Made by a program: the position numbers and the translations under genes. A stretch of DNA of 9,065 bases, from contig CALDZZ010000244.1 of assembly GCA_937944075.1 (NCBI GenBank), positions 1 to 9,065 of the forward strand, given 5' to 3'. Position 1 is the stretch's first letter. Each line of letters opens with the position of its first letter. Under the pieces are notes generated by a model, which had not been told where the DNA came from, searched no databases, and saw nothing but the letters and a program-made list of their open reading frames with translations. Origin of the DNA: an uncultured Rhizobiaceae group bacterium. GTDB taxonomy: Bacteria; Pseudomonadota; Alphaproteobacteria; Rhizobiales; Rhizobiaceae. This document shows positions 1-6,990 of this stretch, in pieces.

Positions 1-1041
1 CAGAACTGGTGGGAGCCGGTTGGAAATGAATGCCGCATCTTGAGAGAGAATGCGGGCATCATCGACATATCGAATTTTGCAAAATACCATGTGAAAGGTG
101 AGGGTGCATCAAACTGGCTTAATTCAATTTTCGCCAATAACATGCCCAAGGCCATCGGGCGTTCCTGCCTTGCACCACTTATTGGTGTACGTGGCGGGAT
201 TGCTGGCGACTTCACAGTCACAAAACTGGATGATGAAGAATTCCTGATTGTAGGTTCTGGCATGGCAGAACGCTATCATGCCCGGTATTTCAACAATTCC
301 AACAAGCCGGATTCGGTAAGCTTTGAGAGCAAAACAGAAGCCATGTGCGGATTTAATGTTGCTGGACCAAAGTCGCGAGACATGTTGCAGCGCATGACCA
401 ATGCCTCTCTGGCAACAGAAGACTTTCCATTCATGCGATCACAAAGAATAACCTTGGCAGGCATAGAACTGGTGGCCTTGCGGGTTTCCTTTACCGGAGA
501 CCTTGGTTGGGAACTTCACTGTAACACGGAACACCAGGAAGAGCTTTACAAGGCACTGCTTGAAGCCGGGAAAGAATTTGGCGCAGCCCCTGTTGGATCT
601 CGCGCCTTGATGTCTTTGCGTATTGAAAAAGGCTATGGGTCCTGGTCGCGGGAGTATAGTCCTGAGTACTGGCCACAGGAAGTCGGCCTTGACGGTCTTT
701 GTAAAATGGAAAAGAATTTCATGAACAAACAGGCTGCGGCAGATAATATGGCCAAAGAGCCGCGTGAGAAACTGGTTGTATTTGCACTTGATGAGGCTGA
801 TGTAACCGCCTCAGACGCTGATGCAACCGGAGGAGAGCCTGTTTTCAAGAACGGGGAGCCTATCGGTCGAATATCATCTGGCGCTTATGGATATACTGTG
901 GGTCAGTCCCTTGCGTTGGGCTTTGTAAAAAATGCGAACAAAGGAGATCGCGTTGAGGTTATGGTACTGGGCAAGCCGCATGGTGCCGTAATACTTGAAC
1001 ACCCGCCTTTTGATCCAACAGGTGAAAAGCTGCGAGCCTGA
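1..1041 (+). CDS. Dimethylglycine/sarcosine dehydrogenase-family protein, C-terminal part (5' end outside window)
   Basis: The reading frame is open from the first base and starts with Q-N-W-W-E-P-V-G-N-E, the linker that precedes the folate-binding domain in this family, so the gene enters from the left. About 346 residues are visible. They cover the GcvT-like aminomethyltransferase fold: R-G-G-I with a following D-F-T (about visible residues 64-72), G-P-K-S-R (122-126), S-F-T-G-D-L-G-W-E-L-H (163-173), then the R-I-E-K-G-Y-G and P-Q-E-V-G-L-D segment (207-231) and a family-typical tail ending P-F-D-P-T-G-E-K-L-R. Family members are FAD enzymes that oxidatively demethylate dimethylglycine, sarcosine or related N-methyl compounds and pass the one-carbon unit to tetrahydrofolate. 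The FAD domain that would help identify the substrate is not in the window, so dimethylglycine, sarcosine or another methylamine are all possible. A TTG at position 40 is not the start. The gene converges with glpK. Confidence 0.85.
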   Translation, partial: QNWWEPVGNECRILRENAGIIDISNFAKYHVKGEGASNWLNSIFANNMPKAIGRSCLAPLIGVRGGIAGDFTVTKLDDEEFLIVGSGMAERYHARYFNNSNKPDSVSFESKTEAMCGFNVAGPKSRDMLQRMTNASLATEDFPFMRSQRITLAGIELVALRVSFTGDLGWELHCNTEHQEELYKALLEAGKEFGAAPVGSRALMSLRIEKGYGSWSREYSPEYWPQEVGLDGLCKMEKNFMNKQAAADNMAKEPREKLVVFALDEADVTASDADATGGEPVFKNGEPIGRISSGAYGYTVGQSLALGFVKNANKGDRVEVMVLGKPHGAVILEHPPFDPTGEKLRA

Positions 1042-1054
1042 GTTTAGGGAAACT

Positions 1055-2548
1055 CTATTTCTGATTGATTGTATTTTGTACTGCCAGTTGCCAGGATTGA
1101 TAGCGTTGTTCACGTGTATCATCATCCATTTCGGGCGTGAACTGACGTTCAAGTTTCCAGGCTTTGGCAAACCCTTCCATGTCAGGCCAGATACCTGCTT
1201 TCATACCTGCAAGCCATGCAGCACCAAGTGCAGTCGTCTCCAGAATGTGTGGGCGATCAATGGGTGCATCAAGCATGTTTGCCAGGGTTTGCATCGTCCA
1301 GTCACTGGCAACCATGCCACCATCTACACGCAAAATGGTCTTGGCATCGCTTGTTTGCCAGTCTGACTGCATTGCTTCCATCAGGTCGCGCGTCTGATAA
1401 CAGACTGCTTCGAGCGCTGCGCGTGAAAGTTCATTTGGGCCTGTATTGCGGGTGATTCCAAAAATTGCCCCACGCACATCAGGCTCCCAATAGGGCGCAC
1501 CCAGTCCTGAAAAGGCTGGCACAAGGATAACATTTTGGCTGTCATCAGCCTCAGCAGCAAGATCGCCAGACTGGTTTGCCTCGTCCAGGATTGAGAGCCC
1601 GTCGCGTAACCATTGTATTGCAGCGCCGGCAATGAAAATGGAACCTTCAAGGGCGTATGTGGTTTGCCCGTTCAGGCGATAGGCAATTGTTGACAGTAAT
1701 CGGTTTTTGGAAGCTGTTCTTTCAAATCCGGTATTCAGCATCATGAAGCAGCCTGTGCCATAAGTGGATTTGGCCATGCCCGGTTTGAAACATGCCTGAC
1801 CGATGGTTGCGGCATGTTGGTCACCTGCCATCCCCAGAATTGGAATGGAAGCACCGAAAAGCGCTTTTTCTGAATGCCCGAACTCACTGGCACAATCCCT
1901 TACCTCAGGCAGTAAGGAGTGCGGTATGTCAAAAATTTCCAGAAGTGTATCGTCCCATAGATTTTCATCCGTATTGAAAAGCAGCGTACGGGACGCATTT
2001 GTGGCATCGGTCAGATGGGCTTTGCCGCCTGTCAGGTTCCATAACAGCCATGTATCAATTGTTCCAAACAGCAAGTCGCCATTTTCCGCCAACTGTCTCG
2101 CGCCTTCAATATTCTCCAACATCCAGTTGATTTTGGTTCCGGAAAAATACGGATCAAGCAACAGGCCGGTCTTGTCAGTAATTATTGCTTCAAGGTTTTG
2201 CTGTTTAAGTTTGTCACAAAATTCAGCTGTGCGCCTGTCTTGCCATACAATCGCATAATGTATTGGCTTACCGTTATTCTTGTTCCAGACTACCGTCGTT
2301 TCACGTTGGTTGGTAATGCCAATACCTGCGATCTGATCGGGCTTTATACCAGCCTTGGAAATTGCATTACGACAAGTCTCCAGGACAGATTGCCAAATCT
2401 CTTCTGCATCATGTTCGACATGGCCTGATGAGGGGAAATATTGGGTGAATTCTTTTTGGTCTGAAGCAATAATGGAAAAATCATCAGCAAAAATAATGGC
2501 GCGTGAAGATGTTGTTCCCTGATCAATTGCAAGAACATAGGTTGCCAT
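1055..2548 (-). CDS. glpK: Glycerol kinase
   Basis: Cytoplasmic ATP:glycerol 3-phosphotransferase, 497 residues, close to the E. coli enzyme (about 500). The FGGY kinase fold is clear. Residues 9-17 give the nucleotide-binding D-Q-G-T-T-S-S-R-A. R82-E83 and Y134 match the glycerol-contacting residues, and D243-Q244 in G-M-A-G-D-Q-H-A-A contains the expected catalytic base. The first FGGY signature lies at about 134-146 (Y-F-S-G-T-K-I-N-W-M) and the second is G-G-M-V-A-S-D-W at 410-417. An ATG start with GGAG 7 nt upstream supports this N-terminus. It is the second gene of an operon with glpD, 21 nt downstream of the glpD stop. The loop just before the catalytic Asp (about 224-238) lacks the G-G-K-G-G-T-R stretch that binds fructose-1,6-bisphosphate in the E. 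coli enzyme, so that control is probably absent (inference). No glpF is visible next to it. Confidence 0.96.
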   Translation of the reverse strand: MATYVLAIDQGTTSSRAIIFADDFSIIASDQKEFTQYFPSSGHVEHDAEEIWQSVLETCRNAISKAGIKPDQIAGIGITNQRETTVVWNKNNGKPIHYAIVWQDRRTAEFCDKLKQQNLEAIITDKTGLLLDPYFSGTKINWMLENIEGARQLAENGDLLFGTIDTWLLWNLTGGKAHLTDATNASRTLLFNTDENLWDDTLLEIFDIPHSLLPEVRDCASEFGHSEKALFGASIPILGMAGDQHAATIGQACFKPGMAKSTYGTGCFMMLNTGFERTASKNRLLSTIAYRLNGQTTYALEGSIFIAGAAIQWLRDGLSILDEANQSGDLAAEADDSQNVILVPAFSGLGAPYWEPDVRGAIFGITRNTGPNELSRAALEAVCYQTRDLMEAMQSDWQTSDAKTILRVDGGMVASDWTMQTLANMLDAPIDRPHILETTALGAAWLAGMKAGIWPDMEGFAKAWKLERQFTPEMDDDTREQRYQSWQLAVQNTINQK

Positions 2549-2569
2549 GATTATTCTCCAAAGCCTGTT

Positions 2570-4075
2570 CTAGGAATCAATTTGTTGTTCTTTCATCCAG
2601 TCATCAAGCGTGGAAATTTCTTTATCACTCATCCGAATGCCAAGCTTGGTACGTCGCCACACGATATCTTCAGCAGTTTGCGCCCATTCATTTTGCATGA
2701 GGTAAATCACTTCAACTGCATAAAGAGACGATCCAAAATCTTTGCCCATGTCTTCCTGGTTCTTGATGTTTTCAAGCAGCTTCCACGTAAGCGTGCCGTA
2801 AGCTCTTGCATATCGCCAGGCAAGCGGTTGTTCAATAAAATCATGTTTTTGAGTGATCCCGAGGACCAGGTCATCAAAGGCCTCAACTTCAAAATCCCCA
2901 CCGGATAGATGACTGTCAGCAGTCCAAGAAGGTTTTCTTGCGCCAAGGATTTTTTCAACCTTGCGCAACATGTTTTCTGCAAGTCGTCTGTAGGTCGTTA
3001 TCTTGCCGCCAAAAATATTGATGACTTTCGGCTGGTCCTCATCACCGTCAATGCGCAGGATGTAATCCCGGGTGGCTTCTTGTGCGGCTGTAGCGCCATC
3101 ATCATAAAGCGAGCGAACCCCTGCATAGGTCCAGACAATTGTTTCTTTTTTTACCGGCTTCTTGAAGTATTCACTTGCTGCATCGCAAAGATAGTCAATT
3201 TCCTCTGGCGTGATTGCAACATCTCTGGGTTCACCTTCGTAATCACGGTCAGTCGTGCCTATGAGTGTGAAGTCCTGTTCATAGGGAAGAGCAAAGATAA
3301 TGCGATTGTCTGCATTCTGAAAAATATAAGCCCGGTCATGATTATGTAGCTTGGGCACTACAATATGTGAGCCCTGAACCAGGCGAACGTTCTTGGGGTT
3401 ATTGTGACCCAGACCCTTTGCCATGACATCGTCTACCCAAGGACCGGCTGCATTAACAAGAAGCCTGGCTTTGCAGGTTTCGCTCTCGCCTGTATTAAGG
3501 TTTTTTATTTGAACCTTCCAGTGATTGCCCTGGCGCTGTGCAGAAACGAATTGCGTACGTGTTTTTATCTCTGCACCGCGTTCACGTGCATCGGTAGCAT
3601 TTAGCACAACAAGGCGGGCATCGTTGACCCAGCAATCTGAATATTCAAATCCTTTTTTAAAGTCGTCCTTTAGAGGTTTGCCAACCTCTGAGCTGGAAAG
3701 GTTCACGGTGGACGTACCTGGGAGAAGCTTTCGAGCGCCAATGTGATCATAGAGAAAAAGACCAAGCCGCAATAGCCATGCGGGTCTTAACCCCTTGTGG
3801 TGAGGCAGCACAAAGCGCATTGGCCAGATAATATGGGGGGCAGACTTCAAAAGCACTTCACGTTCGCTCAATGCTTTTCGTACGAGGTTAAACTCATAGT
3901 GTTCAAGGTATCGAAGCCCGCCATGAATGAGTTTGGAGGACCAGGAAGATGTACCGCTTGCAAGGTCATCCATCTCCACGAGGCATGTAGCATACCCACG
4001 GCCTGCAGCATCGCGTGCAATACCAACACCATTAATACCGCCACCAATGACGAATACATCAAATTCTTTTTCCAA
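2570..4075 (-). CDS. glpD: Aerobic glycerol-3-phosphate dehydrogenase (FAD-dependent)
   Basis: Membrane-associated flavoenzyme that oxidises sn-glycerol-3-phosphate to dihydroxyacetone phosphate and passes electrons to quinone. It has 501 residues, the same size as E. coli GlpD. The N-terminal FAD-binding motif is G-G-G-I-N-G-V-G-I-A at 11-20, followed by the family block S-S-K-L-I-H-G-G-L-R-Y-L-E at 46-58. Further conserved segments are P-M-R-F-V-L-P-H, T-T-D-R-D-Y-E-G-E-P, W-T-Y-A-G-V-R-S-L-Y-D-D and F-G-G-K-I-T-T-Y-R-R. The C-terminal cap domain contains W-R-R-T-K-L-G. The start is a TTG, chosen because a GGAGG lies 5 nt upstream and the FAD motif begins at the usual distance. It heads a two-gene operon with glpK and is divergent from selO. 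The operon handles glycerol or glycerol-3-phosphate without an adjacent glpF, glpR or transporter gene in this window. Confidence 0.96.
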   Translation of the reverse strand: MEKEFDVFVIGGGINGVGIARDAAGRGYATCLVEMDDLASGTSSWSSKLIHGGLRYLEHYEFNLVRKALSEREVLLKSAPHIIWPMRFVLPHHKGLRPAWLLRLGLFLYDHIGARKLLPGTSTVNLSSSEVGKPLKDDFKKGFEYSDCWVNDARLVVLNATDARERGAEIKTRTQFVSAQRQGNHWKVQIKNLNTGESETCKARLLVNAAGPWVDDVMAKGLGHNNPKNVRLVQGSHIVVPKLHNHDRAYIFQNADNRIIFALPYEQDFTLIGTTDRDYEGEPRDVAITPEEIDYLCDAASEYFKKPVKKETIVWTYAGVRSLYDDGATAAQEATRDYILRIDGDEDQPKVINIFGGKITTYRRLAENMLRKVEKILGARKPSWTADSHLSGGDFEVEAFDDLVLGITQKHDFIEQPLAWRYARAYGTLTWKLLENIKNQEDMGKDFGSSLYAVEVIYLMQNEWAQTAEDIVWRRTKLGIRMSDKEISTLDDWMKEQQIDS

Positions 4076-4080
4076 GAATA

Positions 4081-4085
4081 CCTCC
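4081..4085 (-). promoter_or_regulatory. Ribosome binding site of glpD (supports the TTG start)
   Basis: On the minus strand GGAGG sits 5 nt before the TTG at 4075-4073. No ATG in a better position agrees with the start of the FAD-binding motif, so this site decides the start codon. Confidence 0.75.
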
Positions 4086-4173
4086 GGCCTCTTTGGATTA
4101 TCTCATTGCAAGATTGCATATTCGCATGAGACACGAAAGCAGATGAACAGAAATTTTACCCATGGGATTTGAG

Positions 4174-4190
4174 TTGTGTGCAAATCACAA
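4174..4190. repeat. Inverted repeat TTGTG-N7-CACAA, possible operator
   Basis: A perfect 5-bp inverted repeat around a 7-nt centre, in the glpD-selO intergenic region. Size and symmetry fit a dimeric regulator site. It resembles a CRP half-site pair (TGTG and TCACA) but the spacing is one base too short for the standard 16-bp CRP site, so I do not assign a regulator. Confidence 0.4.
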
Positions 4191-4235
4191 AACTTGTAGT
4201 CATGCTGAACACACACATTTTTTTGCAGGCGATCA

Positions 4236-5717
4236 ATGTCGACTACTCTTTCCATCACTTTTGAAAATGATTTTGCTAATACCATGGAAGGGTTTTATGT
4301 GCCCTGGAAAGCAGCCAAAGCAGAGAAACCTGAAATTGTTGTTTTCAATGAAGAACTTTGCAAGCAGCTTGGACTGGATGAAACAGCGCTGAACTCTGAT
4401 GAAGGGGCTCAATTCTTTTCGGGTAATGTAGTTGTCGAAGGTTCAAAACCAATTGCCCAGGTTTATGCAGGACATCAGTTTGGTGGTTTTTCTCCACAAT
4501 TGGGGGATGGCAGGGCGCTTTTGCTGGGTGAGGTCATAGACGTTGATGGCGCTCGCAAGGATGTTCAATTGAAAGGGTCAGGGCGTACACCGTTTTCGCG
4601 AAATGGTGATGGCAAGGCAGCCATAGCGCCGGTTTTGCGGGAATATTTGATGGGCGAAGCAATGCACGCCTTGGGAATTCCGACCACCAGGGCACTTGCT
4701 GCGGTTACGACGGGTGAGAAGATTATCCGGGAAGGCTTCCAACGTGGAGGAGTTCTCACTCGGGTAGCTTCCAGCCACTTGCGGGTCGGAACTTTTCAAT
4801 ATTTTGCGGCACGACAAGATCATGAAAAATTGAAGCAGCTGGCTGATTATGCGATCCAACGCCATTATCCGGAGCTTGCAAATGAAGATGAAAAATATCT
4901 GCTGTTCTTGAAAGAAGTTCAGGAAAGGCAGGCCAGTCTTGTTGCAAAATGGGTGTCTGTCGGTTTTGTGCATGGTGTGATGAATACTGATAACATGACC
5001 ATCTCTGGCGAAACCATTGATTATGGTCCTTGTGCATTCATGGATGCCTATGACCCAAAAACGGTTTTTAGCTCAATAGATGATCATGGGCGCTATGCCT
5101 ATGGTAATCAACCGGTTATTGCGCAATGGAATTTGGCACGATTTGCAGAAACACTTATTCCCTTGATTAATCCTAAAGACAGTGACGCGGCAATCAAGTC
5201 AGCAACCGATATTCTCAATGGGTATCTGGAGATTTATCAATTGGCATGGCTCAATGAAATGCGAGAAAAGCTTGGTCTTACTGAGCGCAATGAAGGTGAT
5301 ATCGAAATGGTAAATCATCTTCATACAATCATTGAGGGTAAAGCGATTGATTACACACTGCTGTTTAAAAACATGGCAGGTTTTGCAAGGGGTGAGGAAA
5401 CCGCCTTGCTGGAGATGTTTGAAGATAAGGCAGAAATTGAAAAATGGCTTGAAGGCTGGCTAGGCCAAATTCATGCATCCAATAGGGCTGTTGAACAAAC
5501 TGCAAACGCGATGGATTGCGTTAATCCGGTCTATATTCCGAGAAATCATCTTGTAGAAGATGCGTTGCAGGAAGCATCTGACAATGAAAATTACAAACCG
5601 TTTAACATATTGCTGGATCTTGTAAAAAGTCCTTTCGAGGAAAAGCATGGATTTGAAGACTATAAAAAACCCGCTCCCAAGGGGTCTGCGCCATACGTCA
5701 CTTATTGCGGGACTTGA
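4236..5717 (+). CDS. selO: Protein adenylyltransferase SelO (YdiU/UPF0061 family)
   Basis: Pseudokinase-fold enzyme that transfers AMP from ATP to Ser, Thr or Tyr of target proteins; members are linked to redox stress. The protein has 493 residues, a normal length. Family blocks are Y-A-G-H-Q-F-G (77-83), P-Q-L-G-D-G-R-A (87-94), L-K-G-S-G-R-T-P-F-S-R (112-122), R-E-Y-L-M-G-E-A-M (135-143) and H-G-V-M-N-T-D-N-M (246-254). The residues expected from characterised bacterial SelO are all present: K113, E136, R176, R183, D252, N253 and D262. The redox pair is also there: C266 in the activation-loop region (G-P-C-A-F-M-D) and C491 three residues from the end, where eukaryotic SelO has selenocysteine. 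The ATG fits the family N-terminus (F-x-N-D/T-F-A), although the ribosome site is weak. It is divergent from glpD and probably transcribed alone; proximity to glp genes does not show a shared role. Confidence 0.95.
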   Translation: MSTTLSITFENDFANTMEGFYVPWKAAKAEKPEIVVFNEELCKQLGLDETALNSDEGAQFFSGNVVVEGSKPIAQVYAGHQFGGFSPQLGDGRALLLGEVIDVDGARKDVQLKGSGRTPFSRNGDGKAAIAPVLREYLMGEAMHALGIPTTRALAAVTTGEKIIREGFQRGGVLTRVASSHLRVGTFQYFAARQDHEKLKQLADYAIQRHYPELANEDEKYLLFLKEVQERQASLVAKWVSVGFVHGVMNTDNMTISGETIDYGPCAFMDAYDPKTVFSSIDDHGRYAYGNQPVIAQWNLARFAETLIPLINPKDSDAAIKSATDILNGYLEIYQLAWLNEMREKLGLTERNEGDIEMVNHLHTIIEGKAIDYTLLFKNMAGFARGEETALLEMFEDKAEIEKWLEGWLGQIHASNRAVEQTANAMDCVNPVYIPRNHLVEDALQEASDNENYKPFNILLDLVKSPFEEKHGFEDYKKPAPKGSAPYVTYCGT

Positions 5718-5746
5718 AGTTATTATCCTTGCGGTGAGAATAACTT
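5717..5746 (+). terminator. Inverted repeat at the selO stop, possible weak terminator
   Basis: AAGTTATT (5717-5724) pairs perfectly with AATAACTT (5739-5746). After one mismatch the stem can gain two more pairs (TC/GA), leaving an 8-nt loop. The left arm begins on the last base of the selO stop codon. The stem is AT-rich and only three T follow, so termination would be weak. A role in mRNA 3'-end stability is equally possible. Confidence 0.4.
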
Positions 5747-5767
5747 TAGTGCCTTGCAAATGTGTTG

Positions 5768-5794
5768 CGAATTCAAATAACTAGCTTGAATTCG
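5768..5794. repeat. Perfect 9-bp inverted repeat upstream of dctP, possible operator
   Basis: CGAATTCAA (5768-5776) and TTGAATTCG (5786-5794) are exact reverse complements separated by 9 nt. A further TTCAA at 5796-5800 makes a second, overlapping inverted repeat (TTGAA-N5-TTCAA, 5786-5800). No T-tract follows, so a terminator is unlikely. The position, 85-111 nt before the dctP ATG, suits an operator for the transporter operon. A poor promoter match (TTGCAA 5754-5759, AATAAC 5776-5781, 16-nt spacer) would be covered by it. Confidence 0.5.
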
Positions 5795-5810
5795 GTTCAA
5801 AAGTGCGCAA

Positions 5811-5828
5811 GCATGATGAAAGTCATGC
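5811..5828. repeat. Inverted repeat GCATGA-N6-TCATGC upstream of dctP
   Basis: A perfect 6-bp inverted repeat with a 6-nt centre. A third copy of GCATGA lies at 5850-5855, just before the dctP ribosome binding site. It may be a second regulator site or a leader hairpin. Confidence 0.35.
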
Positions 5829-5864
5829 AGAAAACAATACAGCATCAATGCATGAGTATAATCT

Positions 5865-5870
5865 GGAGGA
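5865..5870 (+). promoter_or_regulatory. Ribosome binding site of dctP
   Basis: GGAGGA lies 8 nt before the ATG at 5879, a strong site that fits high expression of a periplasmic binding protein. Confidence 0.8.
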
Positions 5871-5878
5871 GTTAGATT

Positions 5879-6913
5879 ATGAAAATTAGCAGAAGAATTC
5901 TCGGATTGGGCGCAGCCGCCCTTGTTTCTTCTACCATGGCCTTCGGTGCCATGGCACAGGAAGTAACCTTGAAAATGCATCAGTTCCTGCCACCACAGGC
6001 GAACGTACCAAAGCTGATCCTGGATGTATGGGCAGACAAGGTGGAAAAGGCTTCCAGCGATCGTATCAAGGTCAACCGTTTCCCTTCCATGCAACTTGGC
6101 GGAAAGCCACCAGAACTGATGGATCAGGCTATTGATGGTGTTGCAGACATTGTCTGGACAGTTGTTGGATATACGCCGGGTCGTTTTCCACGCACGGAAG
6201 TGTTCGAGCTTCCATTCATGATGACAGACGCTGGTGCCGCATCGCGCGCATATTGGCAAATGTTTGAGAAACATATGAAGGACACTGAATTCAAGGATTT
6301 GAAAATACTGGGTACGTGGGTGCACGGTCCGGGTAATATTCATTCCAAGGAGCCAATCAAAACAGTTGCAGACTTTGAAGGTGTTAAAGTGCGTGGTGCA
6401 TCACGTACCGTTACTCGTATGCTTGAAAAGTTTGGCGCTACTTCAGTAGGTATGCCCGTTCCAGCAGTGCCTGAAGCGCTTTCAAAAGGTGTAATTGATG
6501 CCACAACAATTCCATGGGAAGTAACCGGAGCCTTGAAAATTCCGGAACTTGTCAAGAACCACACAGAGTTTGCAAATCGTGCACTTTATACCGTGACCTT
6601 TGTACTTGCCATGAACAAGGCCAAGTATGACGCCATGCCAGATGACCTGAAAAAGATCATCGATGAAAATTCCGGAGAAGAGTTTTCGGTTTTCGCAGGT
6701 TCAACCATGCAGGAAGTTGATGCGCCAGCAAGACAAAAGGCGTTGGACGCAGGCAATAATGTTATCACCCTTTCGGATGCAGAAGCTGCTGAATGGGAAA
6801 AAGCAACACAGTCCGTTTACACAGACTGGGCTGCCGAGATGAAAGAAAAAGGTATTGATGGCGAAGCACTTATTGCAGAAGCAAAAGAGCTGATTGCCAA
6901 ATATTCCAAATAA
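5879..6913 (+). CDS. dctP: TRAP transporter substrate-binding protein (DctP family)
   Basis: Periplasmic protein that binds an organic acid and delivers it to the DctQ-DctM membrane pair. It has 344 residues. The N-terminus is a signal peptide: S-R-R at 4-6, a hydrophobic stretch at about 7-24, and an A-M-A/Q-E cleavage site at 26/27. The twin arginine could allow Tat export but does not match the motif fully. Family segments include R-F-P-S-M-Q-L-G-G (67-75), P-G-R-F-P-R-T-E-V-F-E-L-P-F (100-113) and F-E-G-V-K-V-R-G-A-S-R (166-176). R172 is the likely conserved arginine that binds the substrate carboxylate. K-G-V-I-D-A-T-T-I-P-W-E (203-214) corresponds to the usual helix after the hinge. It is the first gene of the dctPQM cluster and is separated from dctQ by a hairpin. 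Substrate cannot be read from the sequence; the acyl-CoA gene downstream hints at an acid degraded through CoA thioesters. Confidence 0.95.
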   Translation: MKISRRILGLGAAALVSSTMAFGAMAQEVTLKMHQFLPPQANVPKLILDVWADKVEKASSDRIKVNRFPSMQLGGKPPELMDQAIDGVADIVWTVVGYTPGRFPRTEVFELPFMMTDAGAASRAYWQMFEKHMKDTEFKDLKILGTWVHGPGNIHSKEPIKTVADFEGVKVRGASRTVTRMLEKFGATSVGMPVPAVPEALSKGVIDATTIPWEVTGALKIPELVKNHTEFANRALYTVTFVLAMNKAKYDAMPDDLKKIIDENSGEEFSVFAGSTMQEVDAPARQKALDAGNNVITLSDAEAAEWEKATQSVYTDWAAEMKEKGIDGEALIAEAKELIAKYSK

Positions 6914-6921
6914 AAACTTGT

Positions 6922-6960
6922 AAGGGCGCTGCACAGGGTTTCCTGAACAGCGCCCTTTTT
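6922..6960 (+). terminator. Strong hairpin with T-tract between dctP and dctQ (intra-operon attenuator)
   Basis: AAGGGCGCTG (6922-6931) pairs perfectly with CAGCGCCCTT (6948-6957), and the loop holds an inner CAGG/CCTG stem with a GTTT tetraloop. The last two stem bases and the next three form TTTTT (6956-6960). This has the structure of an intrinsic terminator. Because dctQ follows 40 nt later with no obvious new promoter, partial termination that gives more dctP than dctQM mRNA is the most likely role. The hairpin may also protect the 3' end of dctP mRNA. Confidence 0.8.
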
Positions 6961-6990
6961 GTATTTGTATTTCACATGGCAGGCGACAAG

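Larger units (their letters stand above)
4076..4235. promoter_or_regulatory. Divergent promoter region between glpD and selO
   Basis: These 160 nt must hold the promoters for the glpD-glpK operon (minus strand) and probably selO (plus strand). I could not find a convincing -35/-10 pair for either. Weak candidates are TTGTGT (4174-4179) with TAGTCA 17 nt later for selO, and TTCATC with GAATAT 18 nt later on the minus strand for glpD. The region holds an inverted repeat at 4174-4190 (listed separately) and a run of seven T at 4218-4224 with no hairpin before it. selO has only a weak AGG (4227-4229) 6 nt before its ATG. Confidence 0.5.

Noticed and set aside
40..42. TTG as start codon of the first gene, making a 333-residue protein
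   Set aside because: The frame is open to position 1, and the residues before the TTG (N-W-W-E-P-V-G) match the family linker, so the gene is simply cut by the window edge.
1803..2258. Plus-strand open frame of 151 codons inside glpK
   Set aside because: It is antisense to highly conserved glpK coding sequence, with no domain and no ribosome site that I can see.
4121..4137. TTCG-N9-CGAA as a GlpR operator before glpD
   Set aside because: The E. coli GlpR consensus has the two halves 4 nt apart. The 9-nt spacing and 4-bp arms here are too weak to support a site.
4175..4189. CRP-type site TGTG...TCACA
   Set aside because: It is one base shorter than the standard spacing and lacks the A of TGTGA, so only a generic inverted repeat is reported.
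5857..5862. Perfect TATAAT as -10 box for dctP
   Set aside because: A start about 7 nt downstream would fall at about 5869, leaving the GGAGGA ribosome site (5865-5870) out of the transcript. It is more likely a chance match.
5723..6343. Antisense open frame of 206 codons across the start of dctP
   Set aside because: It lies opposite the well-supported dctP gene, has no recognisable domain and is rich in His, Cys and Trp in the manner of a shadow frame.
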